This document shows positions 34,224 to 44,763 of a stretch of 64,000 nucleotides of DNA, in pieces. The position numbers and the translations under genes were made by a program. The notes beneath the pieces were generated by a model. The model ran no database searches. It was not told where the DNA came from and saw only the letters and a program-made list of their open reading frames with translations. Source of the DNA: Physcomitrium patens (lineage: Eukaryota; Streptophyta; Bryopsida; Funariales; Funariaceae); NCBI RefSeq assembly GCF_000002425.4, contig NC_037265.1, positions 12,728,330-12,792,329 on the forward strand. Direction: 5' to 3'. Position 1 is the first letter of the stretch. The number at the start of each line of letters is the position of its first letter.

Positions 34224-36419
34224 CCGTAATGAGAAAGTTGCATTATCATGAACAGTTGTTACAACATATGGTCCAAACCAACGTTTTGAAAATTTCCGCA
34301 AAGTACTATGTTGATTATCCAGACTATTGTCATAAACAAGTATCCAGTCACCTTCCTCGATTGCTTTTGGTCTCAATCGATGTTGCTTATCGAATCGCGC
34401 TTTGTTTTGTAACCTTGCTCTTTTTAACCTTTCTAATGCTATCTGGTTATCTTCCGTTCTTTGCTCCAATTGTCGAATCCTAATAGCCAGAAGTTCTTCT
34501 CTTGTCAATCCATCTTCCCATGGTAGCATACTCCAAGTAAGTACCTTTTCTTCAATCGGCATAATTGGTTTTTGACCTGTCATAAGTTCTACTGGCATAT
34601 ATCCTGTCACCGAACTATGTGTTGTTCGATCAGCCCATAATGCAAATGACAAAAGCTGTGGCCACTCTTTAACCTTCCCATTACAAGCTTTAACCAATGC
34701 TTTCACAATCGGCGGGTGACCGCGTTCGCTTTTCGCATTCCCTTCCGGATTATAAGCAGTAGTAAGTGATAGTTTAACTCCACATTTTTCAAAGAACTTA
34801 CGAGCTTCTTGTGCATTTAATTCTCCACGATCTGCAGTGATTTTTCCTACGCACCCGTAACGGCAAATGACATCTTCAAGCAAAAACCTACAAATCCCTT
34901 CTGTAGATTTTGTCCTCAATGCTCTTCCTTCTACTTGATTTGATAAATCTTCACGAGCTAAAACCAAATATCTCATCTGCCATAACCCAACCGGCATAAT
35001 AACCAAATCAACAACCCATTTAAAATGAATAGCCAGAGGATACGTAGGATGAAGACCATCTCGATGTAAAAATCCATATGCTTTTTTTCTTATTTGTTTG
35101 AATTTTTCTGTAGACCGATTCCCCTGCTTAGACAAGGTATTCAAATAATGACCAATATCCAATAATTCTCCTTCATAAGATTCTTCAAGAAATAGCTTGT
35201 CTTCTCTGTTGAGATTTGATATTGAATAGAATTTCAATCCGACATCATCAATGTCTTCAACCATTTCGTCCTCCTTCTCGTATCTTGCTCGAGATAGCAT
35301 GTCTGCTACTAAATTGTCCTTTCCAGTGATATGCTTAAATTTTGGATTTAGTGACTTAATATAAGCAATCCATCTCAACATTGCAATATCTGGCGTTGAA
35401 CAGTTAATAATCATTCCAAGCAATGGCAAGCAATCTGTTTCAATTACTACTACTGCCCCAATCAAATAGTTCTTTTCAGCTTTCATAACCGAAACGACTC
35501 CCCAAAGTTCTCTTTTGACTTGCGAATATGCACGCTGACGAATACTTAAAACTTTAGCTCCAAATCGAACTGCAAATCTACTCCCATTCGAATCATCTTG
35601 ACCCACAGCCCATCCAACGGCAATTGGACTAGCGTCTACAGTAAGAATCACTGGTCTATTGCACTTATAATCAACCTTCCTCAATATTGGAGGTGACATC
35701 AAAAATTTCTTCAATCTTTGCATTGCCTGAATATGCCTTTCTTCCCATTCAAATCGGTAACCCTTGCGTAACAGTTCATATAATGGATCCGCTATGTGAG
35801 CAAAATGAGGGATCCAGATTCGATAAAATACACATGCACCCAAAAACCTGCGAACCTCTGTTAAAGAACCACAATCCTCTTTCATCCTTCCAATTGCATC
35901 AACTTTAGTCGGATCTGGTTTTCTTCCGTAAGATCCGCATAAATGTCCAACAATTACAACCTCTTGCACTCCAAATACGGACTTCATACCCGATAATGTA
36001 AGATGAACTTCTCCAAGCCGAGTTAAAATCTTTTCACAATCTTGTATATGATCAACAACATATCTGCGACACCCCCTCGTATCTAAAGTTTCATCCTTGT
36101 CTCCTTCTTTGCACCCTTTTATAGGAACATCATCCAGAAAAGGCATAGTCTTTTCCGGAATAAAATCTCTCAATACCTTATTCATCCCATTCATCATATG
36201 CGCAACTGAGTTGGTCGCGCCTTGAGGAAGAGTGCACATTCTAACCAATCCAAGCGGTGTCCTCATCGTTGTCATATCTCTACTTCCTTCAGCAAGTTGA
36301 AATTGATCATAACTTGAATACAAATCACCCATTGAATAGATCGCCCTTCCAGCAAACGCCTCAGCAAATTCATCCACAATAGGTCCAATTCTTGCATTCC
36401 TGACAGTTACAGCATTCAC
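34146..36419 (-). CDS. A1 Pol: RT, RNase H and integrase core (part 2, after TAG)
   Basis: 757 open codons. RT motifs: SMGDLYSSYDQFQLAE (Gly of DLxxGYxQ changed to Ser), TLPQGATNSVAHMM in place of the usual plant LPFGLCNAPATFQ, and catalytic MPFLDDVPIKG. RNase H: VDASPIAVGWAVG and ETDCLPLLGM. Integrase core: WVVDLVIMP, TADRGELNA and NAKSERGH, giving Asp, Asp, Glu with 34 residues between the last two by my count. The integrase zinc-finger segment is missing (in-frame deletion). The last roughly 20 codons are LTR-derived. A TAG (36420-36422) separates it from part 1. Confidence 0.88.
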   Translation of the reverse strand: MNAVTVRNARIGPIVDEFAEAFAGRAIYSMGDLYSSYDQFQLAEGSRDMTTMRTPLGLVRMCTLPQGATNSVAHMMNGMNKVLRDFIPEKTMPFLDDVPIKGCKEGDKDETLDTRGCRRYVVDHIQDCEKILTRLGEVHLTLSGMKSVFGVQEVVIVGHLCGSYGRKPDPTKVDAIGRMKEDCGSLTEVRRFLGACVFYRIWIPHFAHIADPLYELLRKGYRFEWEERHIQAMQRLKKFLMSPPILRKVDYKCNRPVILTVDASPIAVGWAVGQDDSNGSRFAVRFGAKVLSIRQRAYSQVKRELWGVVSVMKAEKNYLIGAVVVIETDCLPLLGMIINCSTPDIAMLRWIAYIKSLNPKFKHITGKDNLVADMLSRARYEKEDEMVEDIDDVGLKFYSISNLNREDKLFLEESYEGELLDIGHYLNTLSKQGNRSTEKFKQIRKKAYGFLHRDGLHPTYPLAIHFKWVVDLVIMPVGLWQMRYLVLAREDLSNQVEGRALRTKSTEGICRFLLEDVICRYGCVGKITADRGELNAQEARKFFEKCGVKLSLTTAYNPEGNAKSERGHPPIVKALVKACNGKVKEWPQLLSFALWADRTTHSSVTGYMPVELMTGQKPIMPIEEKVLTWSMLPWEDGLTREELLAIRIRQLEQRTEDNQIALERLKRARLQNKARFDKQHRLRPKAIEEGDWILVYDNSLDNQHSTLRKFSKRWFGPYVVTTVHDNATFSLRCRITCFPARERAGRLAVEGSMEIRR

Positions 36420-36422
36420 CGG

Positions 36423-37286
36423 CTACATATCTTGAATAAACCGTAGTGACCCATTCTTCTTAGGTACCGTAAACCATCGACTAGAATACGGCGCAAATGA
36501 AGGTTCTAATATTTTCATCTTTATCTTTTCTTTCAATAGTTCCACCAATTTAGGTAAATGTGCCCTCGGTACTAGAATCGGTCTTAGATTCCAAGGTACA
36601 TGCGGTACAGTGAAGATAACCATAGGTGTTATAATATTTGGATCCACACACCCAATTTCATGAGATTCGAAGGCAAACGATCTACCTTGTTTAGCCAACA
36701 TCTTTTCGAAGCAAGTAATTTCCTCCGGCAATAAAGAACCATCAGAACCAATCTTCAATTCTTCAAAAGTCTCTTCAAGAAACTGATGTCCAATACTCAT
36801 TGGATCTCTTAAACTTGCTTCTTTTGATGCTTCTCCCATTTGTTCTTTAGAATCCTCTGGTAATGGTCCGGCAACAGGCTTTACCTTCTTATCTGCCGTT
36901 TTATATCTCGTCTCTACTGTGACTTCTAGTGCTTGAAAAGATTCAAGCATGGTATAAACCTCTCTCGAATGAATCTCAATAATCTTATCATTATCTCCTA
37001 ACCCAATAGATGTAATCAATTCCAATGAATCTTCCAGCCCATTTTCTTCATAAACACCCAAAATCTTCTCATCATCTTGCAATGTACCTATCTTGCGTAA
37101 CGATCCTTCAATATCATATAATCTTTTTCTTTCTTTTCTTTTAAAATCTTCAACTTTCTTATACATAATATTTCCATTCTCCAATATACCAATAAAACTC
37201 GCATCAAAGGCACCTTCATCTCGCGAGAGTACCTCCTCTTTTGTACCTCCATAATCTCGCTTTACAGTGGTACCTCCCCAAAATCC
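36423..37286 (-). CDS. A1 Pol N-terminal part (-1 frame to Gag)
   Basis: The frame opens at 37286 after a TAA and overlaps the end of Gag (stop 37264-37262) by about 25 nt in the -1 frame; the first ATG is 37184. It contains a linker and the start of RT: PYSSRWFTVPKKNGSLRFIQ, then DM and a TAG stop. A2 and A3 read DMQLMNAV at that place, so CAG or CAA became TAG. Without the stop the frame runs into the 757-codon part. Expression by frameshifting is inferred from frame geometry only. Confidence 0.8.
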   Translation of the reverse strand, partial: GFWGGTTVKRDYGGTKEEVLSRDEGAFDASFIGILENGNIMYKKVEDFKRKERKRLYDIEGSLRKIGTLQDDEKILGVYEENGLEDSLELITSIGLGDNDKIIEIHSREVYTMLESFQALEVTVETRYKTADKKVKPVAGPLPEDSKEQMGEASKEASLRDPMSIGHQFLEETFEELKIGSDGSLLPEEITCFEKMLAKQGRSFAFESHEIGCVDPNIITPMVIFTVPHVPWNLRPILVPRAHLPKLVELLKEKIKMKILEPSFAPYSSRWFTVPKKNGSLRFIQDM

Positions 37287-39634
37287 TTAAATCCTTCAAC
37301 AATCTTTGGCAATGGTTTCTCCCTCAACCTATCTCGATTCCGTTCATGGTTAGGAAGTACTGTTAGAAATTGTACAGCTTTCCTCCCATCTTCGCTCCGT
37401 ACCCTTGCATAAGCAGAACCATCGTCAAGTACCTTTGTTTCCATCCGTGATGCCGTGATATAAGGTTGTCCTAAAATCAACGGATAAGACGTTGTATCTT
37501 GAACGAAGAAATGTTGCTCCGTAGCAACATCCCCAATCCGAATTTTGACATCTGGACAAGCTCCATATAATTCGCCTCGTGTGTTATTAGCTGCTCGTAT
37601 TGCCCATCCATGTTCCATATCAATTGGCCATTTTTGCTTCTTATAAAGAACTTTAGACATGAGATTTATTTCAGAACCATGGTCCAACAAAGCAACTATT
37701 TGTTCTTCTATATCTCCTACCTTCACCAATACCTCAGTAGTTGCCCTTGCCCAATGCTTTCGAGTATAATGGCTCAAAGTTTCCATTTCCTTGTCACTAG
37801 AATCTTCGAAACGTACTCGCTGATTATACCAATTCTTTTCATTTATTGGTTGCTTGTAACCAATATCAACCTCTTCTTCATCTCTAAATATTCTTGCGTC
37901 AATAGCATGACTCATTCTAGTTTCGCTCATTAATTGCCTCTTTCGCTTAATGCTGTCAATGATAACATCATGAAACTCCTTCTTTGCAATTCCCAAGACT
38001 TCTTTCAATGTGAATTCCACCTTAGCGTTTAATATACGTTCTTCCAACACCCATTTCAAATTTGTTGCTGCTTCAATGTCAGAAAGTAGCTTATAAGCAA
38101 TTGATTTGCCCTTATCTTTTGTCTCCGTTGTTTTTTCTTCCAATGATGCTGAGGTATCCTTTACAGGCAATTCTTGTGAAGCTGCCTCCCGAGCCTTGTC
38201 TCCTCGAGTTTGCCTCTTAAAAGAATTTCCTTCTCTAGTATCATCAAAATTTCTTCGTCTTTTCTCTTCCATCAAAGCTTCATGTTGGCTCTTAGCAATA
38301 TATGCATGAACTGAAAGAGACTCAACGGGATCCTCCCAACCTGTTCTTCCTCGTATTGTAGCTGCAGTTCTCAATAACGCTTCTCGAGGTAATTTTCCTT
38401 CTTGCATTGTAGAAACGGCAGAAGCCCAAAACTCACTAGTTTCCGTACTTCTACCAATTTCATCATCTACTCTAGCACCATAACTTGCACTTTCTCGTGC
38501 TACTGTTTCATGCTCTTTTAAGTAATCTTGAACCAATGCTCTCATTCCTCCCTTGCCAAAATTGGTTTGAAGAAGATCCTCCCTATCTTTCAATGCTATC
38601 TTCCCATCTTTCCAGCAAATAATTCCCTGCCGTATCATATTATTAAATTCATTGCAATCTTTTCTAGTGTGTGAAGCATCATCACACCAAATGCATCTTT
38701 GTACATATCCTTGTTTTGAAACATTCTTCGAATTGTTTATAGAAGTATTCTCTTCAAGTCTTGCCAATTTGATTTGAAGATCTCGCATTCCTCGTATAAT
38801 TTCTTCCATACCCATATCTGTTTTCTTTGACAAGGATGTCGAAGGTTGAACTGTAGGCATTGTCGGTGGTGTAGTACGTATTGGAGCTTTGGATGCTTGT
38901 ACTTGTTTCGGAATATTACTCCTATCCTTCCTCCTTTCATTTTTTGTAAGCAACCCCACCGCATCTTCAACGTTCTTCCACTTCGTTGTCAATCCTTCAT
39001 CTTCTTCTTTGTCTTCAAGAAGGGGTTCTGATTTCTCTTGCAATTCTCCATCAGCAGCTTGAAGAAATAAATCAACTTTGTTCGGCTCCAATGTCAATTT
39101 TTCTACCTTCGATAATTGAGAGTACTGCCTCTCAAATTCCCTTAGTAGCTCTGTTGCTTGTAAATTCTTATTGGGCCGTTCAATCCATCCCAGAAACAGC
39201 TTCTTAGTAACGCGATCAGCATCTTCTAAGAAATATTCGTCTTTCAATGCATGTGAAAAATCCTCCCATGAATTCCCACAATGATCCGTAATCGATGTAA
39301 TGTGGTCCCTTATCTCCGGTATCGTGGCAAGTCCAAATAGTGCAACCATTTTCTTCTCAGAAACCCGATTTAATTCCATTTCACGAACATAACATCTTAA
39401 ATACCTTGAAATATTCCTCCCATCGAATTGATCAATTTTATTGACCACTGCTTGTAATGCTTTGGTTGCCAAAGCTTCCTTTCGATCATTGCTTTGCTGT
39501 TGCTGCATTGACAATGAGAAGGCTTGAAACAAACTAGCAATAGACGGATCCATGTGCATACCTTGTCCTTTAGAAGACTCCCCACCAGAAATTTCTCCCA
39601 AAAATCCTTCAAAATTTTTATTTTCGTTTTTCAT
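37262..39634 (-). CDS. A1 Gag-protease
   Basis: About 790 codons. I start at the ATG at 39634 (MKNENKNFEG), because A2/A3 begin at the homologous ATG; a further in-frame ATG is 7 codons upstream. An N-terminal poly-Gln (MQQQQS) region is followed by a capsid-like helical region, a CCHC zinc knuckle CIWCDDASHTRKDC (about 38.68 kb), charged linkers, and a C-terminal aspartic protease with LLDHGSEINLMS (about 37.68 kb) and LILGQPYI (about 37.47 kb). Protease sits at the Gag C-terminus and in Gag's frame, as in some Ty3 lineages. Confidence 0.88.
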   Translation of the reverse strand: MKNENKNFEGFLGEISGGESSKGQGMHMDPSIASLFQAFSLSMQQQQSNDRKEALATKALQAVVNKIDQFDGRNISRYLRCYVREMELNRVSEKKMVALFGLATIPEIRDHITSITDHCGNSWEDFSHALKDEYFLEDADRVTKKLFLGWIERPNKNLQATELLREFERQYSQLSKVEKLTLEPNKVDLFLQAADGELQEKSEPLLEDKEEDEGLTTKWKNVEDAVGLLTKNERRKDRSNIPKQVQASKAPIRTTPPTMPTVQPSTSLSKKTDMGMEEIIRGMRDLQIKLARLEENTSINNSKNVSKQGYVQRCIWCDDASHTRKDCNEFNNMIRQGIICWKDGKIALKDREDLLQTNFGKGGMRALVQDYLKEHETVARESASYGARVDDEIGRSTETSEFWASAVSTMQEGKLPREALLRTAATIRGRTGWEDPVESLSVHAYIAKSQHEALMEEKRRRNFDDTREGNSFKRQTRGDKAREAASQELPVKDTSASLEEKTTETKDKGKSIAYKLLSDIEAATNLKWVLEERILNAKVEFTLKEVLGIAKKEFHDVIIDSIKRKRQLMSETRMSHAIDARIFRDEEEVDIGYKQPINEKNWYNQRVRFEDSSDKEMETLSHYTRKHWARATTEVLVKVGDIEEQIVALLDHGSEINLMSKVLYKKQKWPIDMEHGWAIRAANNTRGELYGACPDVKIRIGDVATEQHFFVQDTTSYPLILGQPYITASRMETKVLDDGSAYARVRSEDGRKAVQFLTVLPNHERNRDRLREKPLPKIVEGFKDFGEVPL

Positions 39635-39686
39635 AAAAAATAAAGATAAAATCAACCGAAATCCAATACCTTCTACCTCAAGCTTT

Positions 39687-39702
39687 CACGTCGGGTTCAC
39701 CA
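39687..39702 (-). other. A1 candidate primer-binding site
   Basis: Minus-strand TGGTGAACCCGACGTG begins 4 nt inside the 5' LTR. It starts with TGG as expected for a tRNA CCA end, but I cannot match it to a tRNA. A2/A3 carry the decayed TGGTAAATTCGATGTG. Confidence 0.55.
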
Positions 39703-39706
39703 CTTA

Positions 39707-40986
39707 TGTCGTATTACGTGCTTTCCTGCTCGAGAACGCGCCGGGCGTCTGGCTGTAGAAGGTAGTATGGAGATTCGCCGATAGTCAAGCAGTCTATCAG
39801 TTTTTGACTGTTGCAATACAAACGATTGCAAGAATATACCGTAAATCTATACGGGTGCTCTTCGACTGCTTGTCGGAGTCCTTTTTGCCCCAGCCGGTAG
39901 GTCTCTAGACGTTACAGAGAACCCCGTACAACCCAAACTGTTAACCTTCAATACTCCTTTGTACTTACGATCTTGTATCCACTGACTGTCTTGTTAGATT
40001 AACCCAATAAATTTCATTCACTCCGCATACTCAATCCTATAGACACCCTTTTAATCCTTCAATCACAGACGTAACTCGATTTCACAAAACATTCAAGAGT
40101 ATTCAAACCCACTTCATTTAAAAATCCCGATTCACCATTACAACACTGACTTCAGCAGCGATTGCCTCAGTCTTCCCCAAAACTCTACGAAGAAGAAAAA
40201 TCCAAATCCTATGTCTTTCCTTCCCCGACCTGAAGCATGAAGCTCCTCTCTCTAATTCCATTTATCTTCAAAAACCTCCCATCCCCCCCAAATAAAAATC
40301 CACACCACTCCAAACTATATCCCCCCTAACCTTATCCTCTGAATTTCTTCAATCTTCCGTCTTAGATCCGGAATTGGCTCCCACCTCAAGCTTGGATCCG
40401 AAATTGGCTCCCACCTCAAGCTTTCTCCTCCGTTTTTACCTTTAAGAAATCCATTTACCGAAAACAACGTTCCCTGAGACGGCACAGAGAACAGGACAGC
40501 CTGAAACAGAATCGAACCCCGTAATCGGGACCACATTGAGTCGCCCGACCAATTCAGGTCCTATATTGGGAAAGATGCCCGTAGTAACCTGGATGTTCCC
40601 ATAATTGGGTCAAATTGGTCCTCGCGTCAGATTGGCTAAGACCCGTAGTAAGACCTGGATTTCCCGTAACTAGACTGCATTGGGTTGCCCCACCAATACA
40701 GGTCTCATATTGGGTAAGAGGACCCGGATTGGATTCTCGAAATTGGATCCAATTGGCTCCTCGAACCCGTCGTGTGAATTGGTCCTTCTCTTCCTACTGA
40801 CTTCCGTTATTGGAATCGAACGGGGCATTCCAGTATGCCCCGGCTGACTGTAACGGAGTCACTGAACCTGACCACTCAGTATTTGTACTGGAGTTGGTCG
40901 ATGCTCCCAATATTCGAGATAACTGAATATTAATAAAATTCCCCTTTCTTTTTATTTTCACTGTATACTCGTGTTACAACACGACA
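39707..40986 (-). repeat. A1 5' LTR
   Basis: 1,280 bp partner of 32695-33974. Six of the roughly 13 differences are packed in 39806-39841. Confidence 0.93.
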
Positions 40987-41106
40987 TCGTCAACAATAAA
41001 GAAACAAAAAAGAGGTAGCACCAAGCTTACCCCGGCTTACGACTATCACAACCTGGCCCTGATCTCTCTTTCCTCAATCTCTTTATCCTACCAAAAGATG
41101 GACCGT
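40987..41106 (-). repeat. B 5' LTR, segment 2
   Basis: 120 bp matching about 23974-24091 of B's other LTR, left between the A1 and A2 insertions. Confidence 0.85.
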
Positions 41107-42319
41107 TGTCGTGTTGTAACACGAGTATACCGTGAAAATATAAAGAAAGGGGACTTTTATTGATGTTCAGTTACCTCGAATATTAGGAGCAACAACCAAT
41201 TCCAGTGCAAACACTGAGAAGCCAGGTTCACTCACCTCATTACAGTCAGCTGGGGCATACTGAAATGCTCCATTTGATTCCAATAACAAAAGTCAACAGA
41301 AAGGAAAAGGACCAATTCAACGACGGGTGAGCCTGGTTCGAAGAGCCAATTGGGTCCAATTTCAAGACATCCAATCCAGGTCCTATTACAAGCCTCTTAC
41401 CCAATATGAAACCTGACTTGGTTGGGCAACACAATGCGGTCCAATTACAGGAACATCCAAGTCTTACTACGGGCCTCTTAGCCAATATGAGACCTGAATT
41501 GGTCGGGCAACTCAATGTGGTCCCGATTATGGGGCTCCGATTCCGTTTCAGGCTGCTCCGTCCTTTGTGTCGTTCCGGGAACGTCCTTTCGATAAAAGTA
41601 TCTCTTAAAGGTAAAAACGGAGGAGAAAGCTCTGATGACGGAGCTAATTTCGGATCCAAGACAGAAGATTGAAGAAATTCAGAGGCTAGGGTTTGAAAGA
41701 GGTGAGAATTAGGGTTAAAGGAGAGGATAGGTTAAGAAATGAGAGGGGAGAGAATAAGTTTTTTGAAGGGTCGGAAAGCTAGCTTCATGCTTCGGGCGGG
41801 GAAAAAAGACAGAGGATTGGATTTTTTTTTCTTTATAGGATTTTGGGAAGACTAAGGCAATCGTTGCTGAATAGTCGATGTGTTGTATTGGTGAATTGGA
41901 GTTTTAATGAAGTGGGTCTGATTATTCTTGACTGTTTTGTAAAATTGAAGTTACGTCTGTGATTCAAGAATTAAAAGGATGTCTATAGGATTGAGTATGC
42001 CGAGTGAATGAAATTTATTGGGTTAATCTAATAAAACAGTCAGTGGAAACAAGGTCATGAGTATAAAGCGGTATCGGAGATTAGCAGATTGGATTGTTCG
42101 GGGTTCTCTGTAACGTATAGAGACCTATCGGTTGGGGCAAAAAGAATTTCGGCGAGCAGTCGAAGGACATCCGTATAGATTTACGGTATATTCTTGCAAT
42201 CGTTTGTATTGCAACAGTCAAAAACTGATAGACTTGCTTGACTATCGGCGAATCTCCATACTACCTTCTACAGCCAGACGCCCGGCGCGTTCTTGAGTAG
42301 GAAAGTACATAATACGACA
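41107..42319 (+). repeat. A2 5' LTR (diverged subtype)
   Basis: 1,213 bp, TGTCGTGTTGTAACACG...AATACGACA. It is clearly diverged from the other A LTRs over most of its length but identical to 58516-59854 over the last roughly 100 bp, suggesting a recombination breakpoint near 42215. Confidence 0.88.
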
Positions 42320-42391
42320 TAAAGTGGTAAATTCGATGTGAAAGCTTGAGGTGGAAGGTATTGGATTTTATTTTATTTTATTTTTATTTTT

Positions 42392-44763
42392 ATGGAAAAC
42401 GAAAATAAAAATTTTGAAGGATTTTTGGGAGAAGTTTCTGGTGGGGAGTCTTCTAAAGGACAAGGTATGCACATGGATCCGTCTATTGCTAGTTTGTTTC
42501 AAGCCTTCTCATTGTCAATGCAGCAACAGCAAAGCAATGATCGAAAGGAAGCTTTGGCAACCAAAGCATTGCAAGCAGTGGTCAATAAAATTGATCAATT
42601 TGATGGGAGGAATATTTCAAGGTATTTAAGATGTTATGTTCATGAAATGGAATTAAATCGGGTTTCTGAGAAGAAAATGGTTGCACTATTTGGACTTGCT
42701 ACGATACCGGAGATAAGGGACCACATTACATTGATTATGGATCGTTGAGGGAATTCATGGGAGGATTTTTCACATGCATTGAAAGACGAATATTTCTTGG
42801 AAGATGCTGATCGCGTTACTAAGAAGCAGTTTCTGGGATGGATTGAACGGCCCAATAAGAATTGCAAGCAACAGAGCTACTAAGGGAATTTGAGAGGCAG
42901 TACTCTCAATTATCGAAGGTAGAAAAATTGACATTGGAGCCGAACAAAGTTGATCTATTTCTTCAAGCTGTTGATGGAGAATTGCAAGAGAAATTAGAAC
43001 CCCTTCTTGAAGACAAAGAAGAAGATGAAGGATTGACAATGAAGTGGAAGAACGTTGAAGATGCGATGGGGTTGCTTACAAAAAATGAAAGGAGGAAGGA
43101 TAGGAGCAATATTCCGAAAACAGTACAAGCACCCAAAGCTCCAGTATGTACAACACCACCGACAATGCCTACAGTTCAACCTTCGACATCCTTGTCAAAG
43201 AAAGCAGATATGGGTATGGAAGAAATTATACGAGGAATGCGAGATCTTCAAATCAAATTGGCAAGACTTGAAGAGAATACTTCTATAAATAATTCGAAGA
43301 ATGTTTCAAAACAAGGATATGTACAAAGATGCATTTGGTGTGATGATGCTTCACACACTAGAAAAGATTGCAATGAATTTAATAATATGATACGGCAGGG
43401 AATTATTTGCTGGAAAGATGGGAAGATAGCATTGAAAGATAGGGAGGATCTTCTTCAAACCAATTTTGGCAAGGGAGGAATGAGAGCATTGGTTCAAGAT
43501 TACTTAAAAGAGCATGAAACAGTAGTACGAGAAAGTGCAAGTTATGGTGCTAGAGTAGATAATGAAATTGGTGGAAGTACGGAAATAAGTGAGTTTTGGG
43601 CTTTTTCCATTTCTACAATGCAAGAAAGGAAATTACCTTGAGAAGCGTTATTGAGAACTGCAGCTACAATACGAGGAAGAACAAGTTGGGAGGATCCTGT
43701 TGAGTCTCTTTCAGTTCATGCATATATTGCTAAGAGCCAACATGAAGCTTTGATGGAAGAAAAAAGACGAGGAAATTTTGATGATACTAGAGAAGAAAAT
43801 TCTTTTAAGAGGCAAACTCGAGGAGACAAGGCTCGGGAGGCAGCTTCACAAGAATTGCCTGTAAAGGATACCTCAGCATCATTGGGAGAAAAAACAACAG
43901 AGACAAAAGATAAGGGCAAATCAATTGCTTATAAGCTACTTTCTGACATTGAAGCGGCAACAAATTTGAAAGGGGTGTTGGAAGAACGTATATTAAACGC
44001 TAAGGTAGAATTCACATTGAAAGAAGTTTTGGAAATTACAAAGAAGAAGTTTCATGATGTTATCATTGACAGCATTAAGCGAAAGAGGCAATTAATGGAC
44101 GAAACTGGAATGAGTCATGCTATTGATGCAAGAATATATAAAGATGAAGAAGAGGTTGATATTGGTTACAAGCAATCAACAAATGAAAAGAACAGATATA
44201 ATCAACAAATACGTTTTGAAGATTATAGTGATAAGGAAATAGAAACTTTGAACCATTATACTCGAAAGTATTCGGCAAAGGCAACTACTGAGGTATTGGT
44301 GAAAGTAGGAGATATAGAAGAACCAATTGTTGCTTTGGTGGACCATGATTCTGAAATAAATCTCATGTCTAAAGATCTTTATAAGAAGCAAAAATGGCCA
44401 ATTGATATGGAACATGGATGGGCAATACGAGCAGCTAATAACACACGAGGCGAATTATATGAAGCTTGTCCAGATGTCAAAATTCGGATTGGGGATGTTG
44501 CGACGGAGCAACATTTCTTCGTTCAAGATACAACGTCTTATCCGTTGATTTTAGGACAACCTTATATCACGGCAACACAGATGGAAACAAAGGTACTTGA
44601 CGATGGTTCTGCTTATACAAGGGTACGGAGCGAAGATGGGAGGAAAGTTGTACAATTTCTAACAGTACCTCCTAACCATGAACGGAATCGAGATAGGTTG
44701 AGGGAGAAATCATTGCCAAAGATTGTTGAAGGATTTAAGGATTTTGGGGAGGTACCAGTGTAA
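42392..44763 (+). pseudogene. A2 Gag-protease
   Basis: Homologous to A1 Gag (MENENKNFEGFLGE start). Broken by TGA at 42746-42748, a 1-nt deletion near 42857 (A3 has an extra T) and TGA at 43639-43641 (CGA in A1). Knuckle CIWCDDASHTRKDC is intact. The protease motif reads VDHDSEI, so the Gly after Asp-His has become Asp; A3 keeps DHGSEI. Confidence 0.88.

Larger units (their letters stand above)
32695..40986 (-). mobile_element. Element A1: young minus-strand Ty3 element
   Basis: 8,292 bp with two 1,280-bp LTRs. Flanking TCAT (32691-32694) and TCGT (40987-40990) make a 4-bp TSD with one CpG transition. The LTRs differ at about 13 sites by eye (about 1%). Gag-protease is fully open (37262-39634). 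Pol is open apart from one TAG and an in-frame deletion of the integrase zinc domain. It is the most intact retroelement in the window. Confidence 0.92.
23560..41106 (-). mobile_element. Element B: minus-strand Ty3 element with tRNA-Asp-type PBS, nested into by D, A1 and the A array
   Basis: The 3' LTR is 23560-24255; the internal region 24256-32274; the 5' LTR starts at 32275 and is broken by A1 (32695-40986) and by the A array at 41107. Its last roughly 155 bp should lie beyond the window. Minus-strand order: PBS, gag, protease, RT/RNase H, integrase, downstream coiled-coil ORF, polypurine tract. Every domain is recognisably related to element C, and all frames are broken. Confidence 0.86.

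Noticed and set aside
37610..39758. Antisense ORFs across Gag (also repeated at 42640-44415 and 60175-61951)
   Set aside because: They recur only because the sense gene is duplicated; they are shadows of Gag with no independent motif.
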